DNA of 15,369 nucleotides from Crocinitomix sp. (GCA_020849935.1 JADZFJ010000565.1:1-15369); one strand, 5' to 3'; numbered from the stretch's first letter, positions 6,701-15,217 are shown. Notes: generated by a model not told the origin, from the sequence alone. Made by a program: numbers and translations.

Positions 6701-8190
6701 TTTAAACTAACTTTTTTGGTTTGTACAAATTCGGTTTCTTGTCCGATGAGTCGAACTATATAAAGATCGGAACTTAAACCAGCAAGTGAAAACGAAAAGG
6801 TGTTCATTACTTGGTGGTCAGCTAAATTAAATGTTTCCGAAACCAACACTGCCCCAAGCATATTGATAATTTCAAGTGTGTAATTGTCCGATGGTGCATG
6901 AACAGTTTGTACAATTAATTCACCCTTATTATTGTCATAAACTTGAAACGAATTTTCTGAATTATTTTCAGGGGTGCTGGCAACGCATGTGCCATTGCAA
7001 AAACGGATGGTATTGTCGTCTAAAAATTCGATGGAATTGATATTTAAGCCAGAGGCCTCATCGTTCCACCAATTTGAATTTGGATTTGTAGAAGAAGAAA
7101 AAAGTGATCCCTCGACATAAATATCTCCCGCATCGCCTTGATTCACCCCATTTTCGAGGTCGTAAAGGCCATCTTTTTGTTCGATGCTGTAAGCATAATG
7201 TTCTGATAAGGTTCTATTTTCAAGGGTATTGAAGGTGGTAACATCTTCATCGATATGCCAAATAACCAAACCTTTTTCAACTGGAAAAGCAGCATTGCCG
7301 GGGGTTGAATTTTTACACGCTTCGATTAAAAAATATTCGTTAGGATTAGAAGGATTGACATACCGCGCCACCAATTTCCCATCGATTGGCAAGGTATAGC
7401 CGCCATTTGGTTCGATATCAATGACCGAAGCCCAGCCGGCATCCACAAAAAATGGACCGCCAATTGGTTCAACTTCGCCCGCTAATTGGTTCCCACTCAT
7501 GACTGAATAAAAACCCGTTCCATAAGATGAACCGTCATAATCATACGTATCTGGAAAACCCCAAGCGGCGTGACCAATTTCGTGTGCAATTACAAAGAGA
7601 CGAACAAAGGTAGGATCCCAAGGACTCGTTAATGCTTGGGAGGTAAAGGCCCTTACTTTGACTCCGTTGGGTGCGACCCAATCGCCATCGGGTAAATAAT
7701 GGGTACCGCCCGAACCCGCTACCCATGCGGTTGTGACCACGTTGATGGACAAAAAACTTTCATACGCCCAAGGTTTATCGTTGATGCTGAGTTGATCCCA
7801 GTCAAAATCGGGGTTTTGTGCCACCATCGAATCCAAAGCGTCTGTTAAAAGGTCATAAACAATCGTCCATTCTTGATCGGCATACCAAGCAGCCGTTTCT
7901 GGTGCGCGGTAATAGCCAAATATTTTGTGGGTCAATGAAATGGAATCGCGACTTTGAACCATGTAATAATTACGGATGGTGTGTGGAACATCGTCTTCGG
8001 TATAGGTAATTCCATTCATTAAACTGTCGACGCGTGCTACGGGAAGATCCATTGGATCATCCGCAAAATCGATTAACAGAACTAATCCTTTTAAGTCAAC
8101 TTGGCCGTGAAGCCTTGTACCATAACTTGTTATGAAAATTACGAAAATAAAGAAGCGCAACATATTAGTGGGAGCATGTGATTTTACCAT
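6697..8190 (-). CDS. M6-like secreted metalloprotease with T9SS C-terminal sorting domain
   Basis: A 497-residue secreted zinc endopeptidase resembling the M6 (immune inhibitor A-like) family. A signal peptide ends near LHG-QVDL (about residue 29). The catalytic motif HEIGH is at 203-207, with Glu204 as the base and Asp214 in GFPD as the likely third ligand; MSGNQ (231-235) follows, like the Met-containing turn of such enzymes. The last 80 or so residues form a type A T9SS sorting domain: a beta-rich stretch with YTLEIINMLGAVL, then GLSSDLYIVRL, ending KKVSLN. It should therefore cross the outer membrane through T9SS and be released or anchored outside. Substrate is unknown. Two starts are possible, 8190 and 8163 (MLRFF); the first has an AGGA just upstream, the second gives a more usual signal length. 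The gene follows ftsE by 66 bases on the same strand. Confidence 0.85.
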   Translation of the reverse strand: MVKSHAPTNMLRFFIFVIFITSYGTRLHGQVDLKGLVLLIDFADDPMDLPVARVDSLMNGITYTEDDVPHTIRNYYMVQSRDSISLTHKIFGYYRAPETAAWYADQEWTIVYDLLTDALDSMVAQNPDFDWDQLSINDKPWAYESFLSINVVTTAWVAGSGGTHYLPDGDWVAPNGVKVRAFTSQALTSPWDPTFVRLFVIAHEIGHAAWGFPDTYDYDGSSYGTGFYSVMSGNQLAGEVEPIGGPFFVDAGWASVIDIEPNGGYTLPIDGKLVARYVNPSNPNEYFLIEACKNSTPGNAAFPVEKGLVIWHIDEDVTTFNTLENRTLSEHYAYSIEQKDGLYDLENGVNQGDAGDIYVEGSLFSSSTNPNSNWWNDEASGLNINSIEFLDDNTIRFCNGTCVASTPENNSENSFQVYDNNKGELIVQTVHAPSDNYTLEIINMLGAVLVSETFNLADHQVMNTFSFSLAGLSSDLYIVRLIGQETEFVQTKKVSLN

Positions 8191-8256
8191 GTCCTAAAAT
8201 TACACTAAATTTTTAACTATTGATTCGGAAATTAGAAAAGTTAGGCTGCGGTTTTG

Positions 8257-8976
8257 TTATTCAAAACTAACCTGCGAAAATGGATCGAATGCATTCATCA
8301 CACTCAATTCACGCACTGTTTGGTTTTCAACACGAATGGTGCGGGATGGAAATTGTTCCATGATTGAAATATCGTGTGTAGCCATTAAAACCGAGGTACC
8401 TTCTTTAGCAATAGCCATTAACACCAACATAATTTCTTTAGAGGTTTCTGGATCTAAATTTCCTGTTGGTTCGTCTGCAAGAATAAATGCTGGTTTATTT
8501 AACAAGGCGCGTGCAATGGAAACCCTTTGCTGTTCGCCCCCAGAAAGTTGGTTTGGCATTTTAATACCTTTATTTTCTAATCCTACCAAGTCCAAAACGT
8601 CTTGTGCGCGTTGTTTGATTTCTTTTTTGCTTTGCCAACCCGTTGCCCGCATGACAAAATATAAATTTTCAAACACGGATCGATCAGGCAATAGTTGAAA
8701 ATCTTGGAATACAATGCCTAATTTTCGTCTTAAAAAAGGAACGTCTTTACGTTTGAGGGTGTGTAAATCAAAGTCGGCGATTTTACCTTCGCCAGCATCT
8801 AAAAGTAATTCGCCATACAATGTTTTGAGTAAACTACTTTTTCCGGCACCCGTTTTACCGATGAGGTAAACAAACTCGCCTTTTTCTAAATGTAAATTCA
8901 CCTCTTTTAACACAACGACACCGCCTTGGCTTATTTGTCCGTTTTTAATCCAAAATATGCTGTTAGCTGTTTCCAT
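8257..8976 (-). CDS. ftsE: FtsE-like cell-division ABC transporter ATPase
   Basis: A 239-residue ABC ATPase of the FtsE/LolD branch. Walker A GKTGAGKSS is at 40-48, the Q-loop VFQDFQLLPDRSVFEN at 89-104, the signature LSGGEQQR at 144-151, Walker B ILADEPTGNLDP at 165-176 and the switch histidine in ATHD at His201. The LLPDRSVFEN wording and short length favour FtsE over LolD or macrolide exporters. FtsE works with the membrane protein FtsX at the division site to control peptidoglycan hydrolases. ftsX is not adjacent, which I believe is common in Bacteroidota, where the two genes are often apart. A -7 box (TACCTTTG on the minus strand) lies about 39 bases upstream of the ATG. Confidence 0.85.
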   Translation of the reverse strand: METANSIFWIKNGQISQGGVVVLKEVNLHLEKGEFVYLIGKTGAGKSSLLKTLYGELLLDAGEGKIADFDLHTLKRKDVPFLRRKLGIVFQDFQLLPDRSVFENLYFVMRATGWQSKKEIKQRAQDVLDLVGLENKGIKMPNQLSGGEQQRVSIARALLNKPAFILADEPTGNLDPETSKEIMLVLMAIAKEGTSVLMATHDISIMEQFPSRTIRVENQTVRELSVMNAFDPFSQVSFE

Positions 8977-9014
8977 TTTTCAATGATACAAATTATTTTT
9001 AACCTCGTCAAGTA

Positions 9015-9022
9015 CAAAGGTA
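9015..9022 (-). promoter_or_regulatory. -7 box of the ftsE promoter
   Basis: Read on the minus strand this is TACCTTTG, an exact match to TAnnTTTG, with a predicted start of transcription about 30 bases before the ftsE ATG. No well-spaced TTG -33 element was found. Confidence 0.4.
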
Positions 9023-9116
9023 TGTTTTGGTTTCAATGATTGATGCGTGGTGGGGAAGAATTTTTGAACCTGCAACTTTTAATCATAGAATGAGTGGTTA
9101 ATAATGAGTTTATTTT

Positions 9117-9270
9117 GGGTTAGGGATCGCAGCGGCAGCTCCTTGACGATCCCGATCCCCAACTCGTTGGGGACGGGATGTCTGGGACTATAGCGGATGA
9201 GCCCGGCCCAGATCTCTTTTAATTGCGAAGCAAAGCGAAGTAATTAAAGGAGCGTCTGGGCAACCCCCAA
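9117..9270 (+). ncRNA. GC-rich structured element, possible dispersed repeat or flavo-1-like RNA
   Basis: This stretch is visibly richer in GC than the DNA on either side and is full of inverted repeats. Seen pairings are: an outer stem GGGTT 9117-9121 with AACCC 9262-9266; a hairpin 9149-9162 with 9167-9179 (13 pairs, one bulged A, loop CTCG); and a long arm of GCCCAGA 9206-9212 with TCTGGGC 9255-9261 followed by 11 pairs (one G-U) of 9214-9224 with 9242-9252. A purine-rich module GGGA-N4-AGCGG-N1or3-AGCYC occurs twice (9123-9142 and 9184-9204). From memory, Flavobacteria carry many copies of elements with AGCGG and GCCCG blocks, and the flavo-1 RNA class may be the same thing; this is not verified. 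Strand is given for the orientation in which the modules read as stated. Confidence 0.45.
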
Positions 9271-9395
9271 GACATATTTCATAAATTATTTAAAAATAGT
9301 AGAAAACAATAATCTTAACAAGGCTCCGTTTATAAGTTTAAGCGTACCTCACAGTTTTCACCTACTTACTCATTAATTTTACTAGTTTATATACG

Positions 9396-9410
9396 TGTGA
9401 TTTTGTCACA
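9396..9410. promoter_or_regulatory. Inverted repeat TGTGA-N5-TCACA upstream of the TPR gene
   Basis: Five-base arms around TTTTG, 28 bases before the start codon at 9438. It resembles a CRP/FNR-type half-site pair but with a 5-base instead of 6-base spacer. It could be an operator or chance. Confidence 0.25.
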
Positions 9411-9437
9411 AGACACAATTAATATCATAATAGGGAT

Positions 9438-12400
9438 ATGTGGAGATTAAGTTTGATTCTTTTAATATTTTGTACGACAAGTGCTTATGCGCAGTCTACA
9501 GAAAAATATAAAGGCCCATACGCTCAATTTTACCGAGCTGAAGATTTATTTGAAAAGGCGAAATACAGTGCCGCTGAAGAGGAATATAAGCTCTTTATGC
9601 TTGCTTTGGCCGACTCGGAAGATCCGCTTTACGTGAAAGCAAAATATTATCATGCCATTTGTGCCCTCCGTTTATTCCATGCCAATGCCGAACTTTTGTT
9701 GCTTAATTTTTTGAAGGAATATCCGGAAAGTATTTACAAACAAATGGTTTTTTTAGAATTGGGTCGGTATTATTATCAAAAAAAGAATTACAAAGAAACC
9801 CAAGAATGGCTTGAAAAGATTGATGTGTACGACCTAGAGGCCGATGTAAAAGAAGAGTATTATTTTAAATTGGGATACGCTTATTTTAGAAATGATGATT
9901 TAAAAAAGGCAAGGGATGCTTTTTATGAAGTGATTAATAAAGAAGGTCAATTTCAATCGCCGGCCTTGTATTATTATTCGCACATTGCCTACACCGAAAA
10001 AAGCTACCAAACCGCTTTGGAAGGATTTACAAAATTAAAAACCGACCCTAGTTTTAAAGAAACGGTGCCTTATTACATTGCCCAAATTTATTACTTGCAA
10101 GGCAAGTATGAAATGTTGTTGGAATATGCGCCAAATGTGGTGGATTCGTCCAATACAAAAAACGCAGTTGGTATGGCGCATTTAGTGGGAGATGCTTTTT
10201 ATAAGATTGGGAAATATGACGAAGCAGTGCCTTTTTTAGAAGAGTATAACCGAAAAAGTGCTACGACGCGTGACGAAGATTATCAGTTGGGTTATGCTTA
10301 TTTTAAAAGCGAAGATTATGACAAGGCAATTAATATGTTTGATAAGGTTGCCAAAACGAAGGATGAATTGGGACAAATTTCGTTTTACCATATTGGCGAA
10401 TGTTACTTAAAAAAGAAAGAATATTTTTATGCGCGCAGTGCGTTTGAACAAGCGTCTGTATTGCCTTTTGATGCTGCGATAGAAGAGGATGCTTTGTACA
10501 ATTATGCGGTACTTTCCTATAAATTAGATTATAACCCGTTTGATGAGGCGGTAGAGGCGTTGAACCTTTATTTATCTCGTTATCCGAAATCGCCAAGAAA
10601 CCAAGATGTGTACCAATACTTGGTGAATGTGTATACCACCATGAAAAATTATAAGGGTGCGATTGAATCGATTGATCGGATTGAGGAAAAGGATTTTAAA
10701 ATGAAAAGTGCCTACCAAATTATGAATTTTAATTATGGGGTTGAACTTTTTGAAAATGGCGATTTGGCGGGGTCCATTATTGCATTTAAATTGGTGAAAA
10801 GATACCCCGTTGATCCGAAATTAAATGCGAAAAGTTTGTATTGGATTGCAGAAGCACTTTTTGCGACGAAGGATTACGCAGGGGCAATTGCACAGTACCG
10901 CGCTTTTTTACAAGAGCCTGGAAGTTATGCCTTGCCTGAACACAATGACGCATATTATAACATCGCTTATGCCTATTTTGTACAAGAAGATTATAAAAAT
11001 GCCATTCAGAATTTCAGAACTTTCACTCAAGCCGAAAATGAAACCAATAAAAGTAAATTGACAGATGCGTATTTGCGAATTGGTGATAGTTACTTTATTT
11101 CCCCATCGCTGGAAGGTGGAAAACACGATGATGAAAATGCCATTTTGTTTTACCAAAAAGCAATTGAAATGGGGGGTGGTCAATCTGATTATGCAAAATA
11201 TCAAATTGGTCTTTCGTACGGATATTTAAAACGTTACCAAGAAAAGGCATCGGTGATGTTAGACATTGTGAATAACCATACCAAATCGCCCTTGGTGGTT
11301 TCTGCCTTGTACGAGGTTGGTGAGGCGTATCGATTGTTGGCTGGATCGCAAGATTCGGAAAATAGAACTAAAGCATTGCGTTATTACAATCAGTTAATTG
11401 TTGATTATCCAAACGATCCGAAGGTGATTGATGCGATTTTCCAAATTGGCGCCTTACATTTTGTAGCCGAAGAATATGAATTGGCAGAAAAACAATTTTT
11501 GAAGATTGTCAAAGAATACAAAAATGAAAGTAAAAAACAAGAGGCTTTAGAGCGATTAAATGATGTGTATATCGCCATGAATGAGACGGATAAATATTTT
11601 GCCTTGTTGTCAGAGATTGGAATTGAAATTAGCCAAGAAGAAAAGGATTCGACCAGTTTTAATGCAGCCTATAATGCTTATGAAAAGGGCAACTATAAAG
11701 AAGCGATTACTTCGTTTAGAAAATACCTGAATGAATTCTTAAATCCGATTGAAGCGATTAACGCACTTTATTATTTGGCTGATTCGTATCAAAAAACCGG
11801 ACAAGAAGAGAATAGGTTGATTACCTTAAAAACCTTGTTGACCAAACAAACTAATTCCTACACCGAAATGGCTGCTTTAGCTGCCTCGCAGGATGAATAT
11901 GATCGAAAAAATTACCAACAGGCCTTGTCCTATTACTTGATATTGGAACGAACAGCGTCCTATCCAGAAAATAAATTAAAGGCAAACATTGGAATTATGC
12001 GCTCGCATTCGTTTTTGAAAGATTACGGTTCTGCCAAACCTTACGCCAAACGTATCTTAGCGGATCCTTTGGCCTTAGAAAATGTGGTCATCGAATCGCA
12101 TTACGTGATTGGGAAAGCCGAACTTGAAGTCAATAATTTTGAGGCGGCATTGACAGAATTCAAAGAAGTTTCTAAAAAAACTACCAGCGTTTTAGGTGCC
12201 GAGGCTCAGTATTCGATTGCGTTGATTTATCACCTTCGTGAAGAATATAAATTGTCTGAAAACGAGGTGCGAATTATGATGAAGGAAAAAGCTGGTTACG
12301 ATTATTGGGTGGCCAAAGCCTTGATTTTACAAGCTAAAAATTCGATTGGCTTAAATGATTATGTACAAGCTGAATTTACAATAAACAGTGTATTAAAAGG

Positions 12401-12533
12401 ATACTCTATCAATGACGATGGTATTTTGGAAGAGGCAAATGAAGTGATGCAGGTGATTAAGGATTATAAAAATCAAGAGAAACAAATTAGCCCATCTGTG
12501 GACAATACAATAGAAATAGGCGATGGAAAATAA
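9438..12533 (+). CDS. Large secreted TPR-array protein
   Basis: A 1031-residue periplasmic protein. The signal peptide MWRLSLILLIFCTTSAYAQ ends around residue 19. The rest is an almost continuous array of TPR-like helix pairs; at least 13 show the pattern of small/aromatic-YF-x3-(D/N)Y-x2-A-x2-F, for example GYAYFKSEDYDKAINMF, AYAYFVQEDYKNAIQNF and YEKGNYKEAITSF. Such arrays bind partner proteins; there is no catalytic domain and no transmembrane segment after the signal. The C-terminus is short and polar (ends EIGDGK). The last 11 bases overlap the next gene, an outer-membrane barrel, so the two are probably made together and may work as a complex. From memory, similar TPR/barrel pairs occur in other Bacteroidota, but I know of no established function. 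AGGG lies very close to the ATG. Confidence 0.85.
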   Translation: MWRLSLILLIFCTTSAYAQSTEKYKGPYAQFYRAEDLFEKAKYSAAEEEYKLFMLALADSEDPLYVKAKYYHAICALRLFHANAELLLLNFLKEYPESIYKQMVFLELGRYYYQKKNYKETQEWLEKIDVYDLEADVKEEYYFKLGYAYFRNDDLKKARDAFYEVINKEGQFQSPALYYYSHIAYTEKSYQTALEGFTKLKTDPSFKETVPYYIAQIYYLQGKYEMLLEYAPNVVDSSNTKNAVGMAHLVGDAFYKIGKYDEAVPFLEEYNRKSATTRDEDYQLGYAYFKSEDYDKAINMFDKVAKTKDELGQISFYHIGECYLKKKEYFYARSAFEQASVLPFDAAIEEDALYNYAVLSYKLDYNPFDEAVEALNLYLSRYPKSPRNQDVYQYLVNVYTTMKNYKGAIESIDRIEEKDFKMKSAYQIMNFNYGVELFENGDLAGSIIAFKLVKRYPVDPKLNAKSLYWIAEALFATKDYAGAIAQYRAFLQEPGSYALPEHNDAYYNIAYAYFVQEDYKNAIQNFRTFTQAENETNKSKLTDAYLRIGDSYFISPSLEGGKHDDENAILFYQKAIEMGGGQSDYAKYQIGLSYGYLKRYQEKASVMLDIVNNHTKSPLVVSALYEVGEAYRLLAGSQDSENRTKALRYYNQLIVDYPNDPKVIDAIFQIGALHFVAEEYELAEKQFLKIVKEYKNESKKQEALERLNDVYIAMNETDKYFALLSEIGIEISQEEKDSTSFNAAYNAYEKGNYKEAITSFRKYLNEFLNPIEAINALYYLADSYQKTGQEENRLITLKTLLTKQTNSYTEMAALAASQDEYDRKNYQQALSYYLILERTASYPENKLKANIGIMRSHSFLKDYGSAKPYAKRILADPLALENVVIESHYVIGKAELEVNNFEAALTEFKEVSKKTTSVLGAEAQYSIALIYHLREEYKLSENEVRIMMKEKAGYDYWVAKALILQAKNSIGLNDYVQAEFTINSVLKGYSINDDGILEEANEVMQVIKDYKNQEKQISPSVDNTIEIGDGK

Positions 12534-14214
12534 GGGAATTAAATATATTCTGGGTTGTTTTGCCCTGCTGGTTAGTTTTAGCGGGTCGACTCAAGAGGTT
12601 TGGGAAATTATAGCCACGGCGAATAGAACAATTACGCAAGGGGTAAGGATTACCGATAAACCGGCAATTATTGATACGGTGGTGCCAATTCCAAACATCA
12701 ATTATCCGTTGTTGTCACGAAGTATGCGCACCGAAATTTCGATTGAACAAATTGAAGCTTCTAAAATTAGAATTGTTGAAACTTTGGAAAAATTATACCC
12801 TGGTTATATTCGGGTGGGAATTGACAATTATAAAGGGCCGCTTGCCGAGTTTTACTACAATTCGGAACGAAATAGACGTATGAATTATGGGGTTCATCTA
12901 AAACATAATTCGTTTTTTGGAGACATTAAAGATTATGCCCCAGCAAGTTTTGATAATACTACTGGACATGTTTTTGGGGAGTTTTTTACCACACGACATA
13001 AGTTTGATGCCGACCTGGATTACCTGAATCATGGGTATCATTTTTATGGAATTAGAGACACCGCCGATGTGATCGGAAAGGATTCGTTGAGAAATAGAGT
13101 ACAAGGCATTCAAGGTTCGTTCCGTTTTTCAAATTTCACGACCAAAGACAGTTTAAAATTATTGTACACCGTTCGGACGTCGTATGGATTTTTTCATGAA
13201 TTTGATCCTAAGAATTTGGACATGGCCGGGCGAAATTCAACTTTTGTGATTGGTGCTGATTTTGCCTACAAACAAAAGAAAACGATTTATTCGGGCGAAT
13301 TTGATATTCGGTATAATAACTACAAATTTGCGTACTTAAACAATGCCGTGCCGCTTGATTTGACGCACAACGATAACAATACCATCATTCACATCAAACC
13401 TGTGGTGACTTCTTACGGCGATAAATGGAAAATTATTTATGGGGTAGATCTCAATTTTGACATCGATAATCAACCTGTTTTTAAGGTGATTCCCGTGCTT
13501 GAGGCGAAATATAGCTTGTTTAATAACATGATTATTCCTTACGTTGGCATTGATGGAGGTTTGCAACAAAACACGTTCAAAACATTAAACCGTCAAAATG
13601 AATTTATTTCTTCTGAAATTGATTTGTTAAACACCAAAGTATTTAATGTGTATGCGGGTGTTAAAGGTACACTTTCTAAAAAATTGTCTTTTAATTTAAA
13701 TGTCCATTCCACTACTTCGTCGGACATGGCTTTATTTGTAAACGACACGATTTGGTCGGATTTATACCGATTTGATGTGGTGTATGACAAGGTAAATGCT
13801 TTGGGTGTTACTGGAAGCATCTCGTACCAAGCAGGCGAAAAATTAAAAGTTGATGCGATCGTTTCGTACAATAAATTTGCAACAGAAAAAGAAGTACATG
13901 CGTGGAATTTAGCTCCACTTGATATTAAATTAAAAGGCTCTTATAATTTGTACGACAAAATTTATATCAAATCTGACCTTACTTTCCTAAGTGGACGAAA
14001 AAGCCCTGGTGGGTTGTTTTCAACCGAAGATGATCCTGAAAAGTTTGAATTAGGGTTTGTGGCAGATGCAAATCTTCACCTCGAATACCGATTAAACACT
14101 CGTTTTTCGGCTTTCTTGCAGTTTAATAATTTAGCGGCGCAAAAATACTTCCGTTGGAATCAATACCAAGTGCAAGGATTCCAAGTATTGGGTGGAGTCA
14201 CCTTCGGATTTTAA
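12523..14214 (+). CDS. Outer-membrane beta-barrel protein partnered with the TPR protein
   Basis: A 563-residue exported protein. A signal-type N-terminus (KGIKYILGCFALLVSFSGSTQ) is followed by a periplasmic stretch (about 25-90). From about residue 95 it has alternating amphipathic strands with many aromatic ends, closing with the strand GFQVLGGVTFGF, whose terminal Phe is the usual outer-membrane barrel end. The LYPGYIRVGIDNYKG...YGVHLKH region (91-127) is what I would use to recognise the family. Relatives are often labelled TonB-dependent receptors, but no plug domain, TonB box or CarboxypepD-like domain is visible, so that label is doubtful. The ATG lies 11 bases inside the preceding TPR gene, in another frame, with AGG a few bases upstream. 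Ligand or cargo is unknown. Confidence 0.75.
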   Translation: MENKGIKYILGCFALLVSFSGSTQEVWEIIATANRTITQGVRITDKPAIIDTVVPIPNINYPLLSRSMRTEISIEQIEASKIRIVETLEKLYPGYIRVGIDNYKGPLAEFYYNSERNRRMNYGVHLKHNSFFGDIKDYAPASFDNTTGHVFGEFFTTRHKFDADLDYLNHGYHFYGIRDTADVIGKDSLRNRVQGIQGSFRFSNFTTKDSLKLLYTVRTSYGFFHEFDPKNLDMAGRNSTFVIGADFAYKQKKTIYSGEFDIRYNNYKFAYLNNAVPLDLTHNDNNTIIHIKPVVTSYGDKWKIIYGVDLNFDIDNQPVFKVIPVLEAKYSLFNNMIIPYVGIDGGLQQNTFKTLNRQNEFISSEIDLLNTKVFNVYAGVKGTLSKKLSFNLNVHSTTSSDMALFVNDTIWSDLYRFDVVYDKVNALGVTGSISYQAGEKLKVDAIVSYNKFATEKEVHAWNLAPLDIKLKGSYNLYDKIYIKSDLTFLSGRKSPGGLFSTEDDPEKFELGFVADANLHLEYRLNTRFSAFLQFNNLAAQKYFRWNQYQVQGFQVLGGVTFGF

Positions 14215-14301
14215 TCGGAATTGATTCACTAGAAATCATTTGCCTTGGAAATCTAGCTAAAAACTCGGTTGCGGTATAATTATTGCTAACTTAGCCTTAC
14301 G

Positions 14302-15111
14302 ATGAAATGGATGGTTTACCTTTTCTTTTGGTTGATTGGTAAAGGATTGTTTGCTCAAACAAGTACCTTCCATCCTGTCGATTCTATTCCTGGCAGTTTT
14401 TCGCATTTTTCTATCGACAATTTTGGACGTTTATACGTGTGTCAAAATGATGTGATTAAACAGTTTTACGCCCAAAAGGACAGTGTTCTTGTCAATTCAA
14501 CTTCGTTGAAGTCATTTCGGCCTTCATCCATGGAAAGTACTAAATCTTTCCGAACCTTGGTATTTGATAAAGAACGTTCTGTTGTTCGTTTTTTTGACAA
14601 TACCCTCACGGACATTCATGGAGAAATTAATTTAGTAGATGCAGGAATCCAACAACCCGTTTTGGTGTGTGAATCTTTTGCTGGAAATTCAATTTGGGTG
14701 CTGGATGGCGGAATGATGCGGTTATTAAAACTTAATCAAGACCTTGAAATAATTTTGCAAACCGAAAACTTGGTGTCCTTATTTGATAATTCGCAAGAAC
14801 CAAGTCAGATGATCGAAACAAATGATTTTTTATACGTGCTGGTTCCTACCAAAGGGGTGGCGATTTTTGATGTGTTTGGCACTTTTATTAAAATGTATCC
14901 AACCCAAGCCACGCGAATTAGTACATTTAATAATTACCTTTTATTGCAAACCGATAACAAAATCCAAGCGGTTGCTAACGATGTTTTTATGGAGGTTTCA
15001 TTTGAATATGAAATACCCAACGGAGTGATTGATTTCTTTTTTGCCCGCGAAAAAGTCTATTTTTTACAGGATCATCAAGTCGTGTTTGGAAGTTTTATTG
15101 CATCTAATTAA
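14302..15111 (+). CDS. Secreted, probably beta-propeller-like hypothetical protein
   Basis: A 269-residue exported protein that I do not recognise by name. A signal peptide MKWMVYLFFWLIGKGLFAQ ends before Thr20. The mature part is a run of short beta-rich units of the kind found in propeller blades: FSIDNFGRLYVCQNDVIKQF (36-55), VFDKERSVVRFFD (92-104), NSIWVLDGGMMRLLKL (129-144), DFLYVLVPTKGVAIFD (176-191) and a final EKVYFLQDHQVVFG (251-264). No catalytic motif, lipobox or T9SS sorting end is seen. It starts 87 bases after the barrel gene, so it may have its own promoter; TTG at 14269 and TAACTTAG at 14287-14294 are a poor fit. It precedes a PASTA-domain gene by 106 bases. A scaffold or binding role is only a guess. 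Confidence 0.7.
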   Translation: MKWMVYLFFWLIGKGLFAQTSTFHPVDSIPGSFSHFSIDNFGRLYVCQNDVIKQFYAQKDSVLVNSTSLKSFRPSSMESTKSFRTLVFDKERSVVRFFDNTLTDIHGEINLVDAGIQQPVLVCESFAGNSIWVLDGGMMRLLKLNQDLEIILQTENLVSLFDNSQEPSQMIETNDFLYVLVPTKGVAIFDVFGTFIKMYPTQATRISTFNNYLLLQTDNKIQAVANDVFMEVSFEYEIPNGVIDFFFAREKVYFLQDHQVVFGSFIASN

Positions 15112-15185
15112 GGCTAAAACACCTCAAATAATAAAACTATCTTGCATATCCCACCACTTTCTAGTCTCCTTTTACACAGATTAAT

Positions 15186-15193
15186 TATATTTG
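15186..15193 (+). promoter_or_regulatory. -7 box of the PASTA-protein promoter
   Basis: TATATTTG matches TAnnTTTG exactly and lies 24 bases before the ATG at 15218. No TTG is found at the usual -33 distance. Confidence 0.4.
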
Positions 15194-15217
15194 CCCTTGA
15201 GTTAAACGAAATACCAA

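Larger units (their letters stand above)
8977..9437. other. 461-base divergent intergenic region
   Basis: No coding gene is visible. On the left is the ftsE promoter (9015-9022). In the middle is a GC-rich foldable element (about 9117-9270, listed separately). On the right is an AT-rich leader for the TPR gene with an inverted repeat TGTGA-TTTTG-TCACA at 9396-9410. TGATTTTG (9398-9405) inside it is one base off the -7 consensus. Confidence 0.6.

Noticed and set aside
8251..8267. Terminator hairpin GTTTTG-TTATT-CAAAAC at the end of ftsE
   Set aside because: Only six pairs, overlaps the stop codon and has no U-tail on the minus strand.
10330..10596. Minus-strand open frame inside the TPR gene
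   Set aside because: No signal, no recognisable motif, and it lies wholly inside a strong coding gene; the same holds for the other antisense or out-of-frame frames within hutI, the protease, the barrel and the propeller-like gene.
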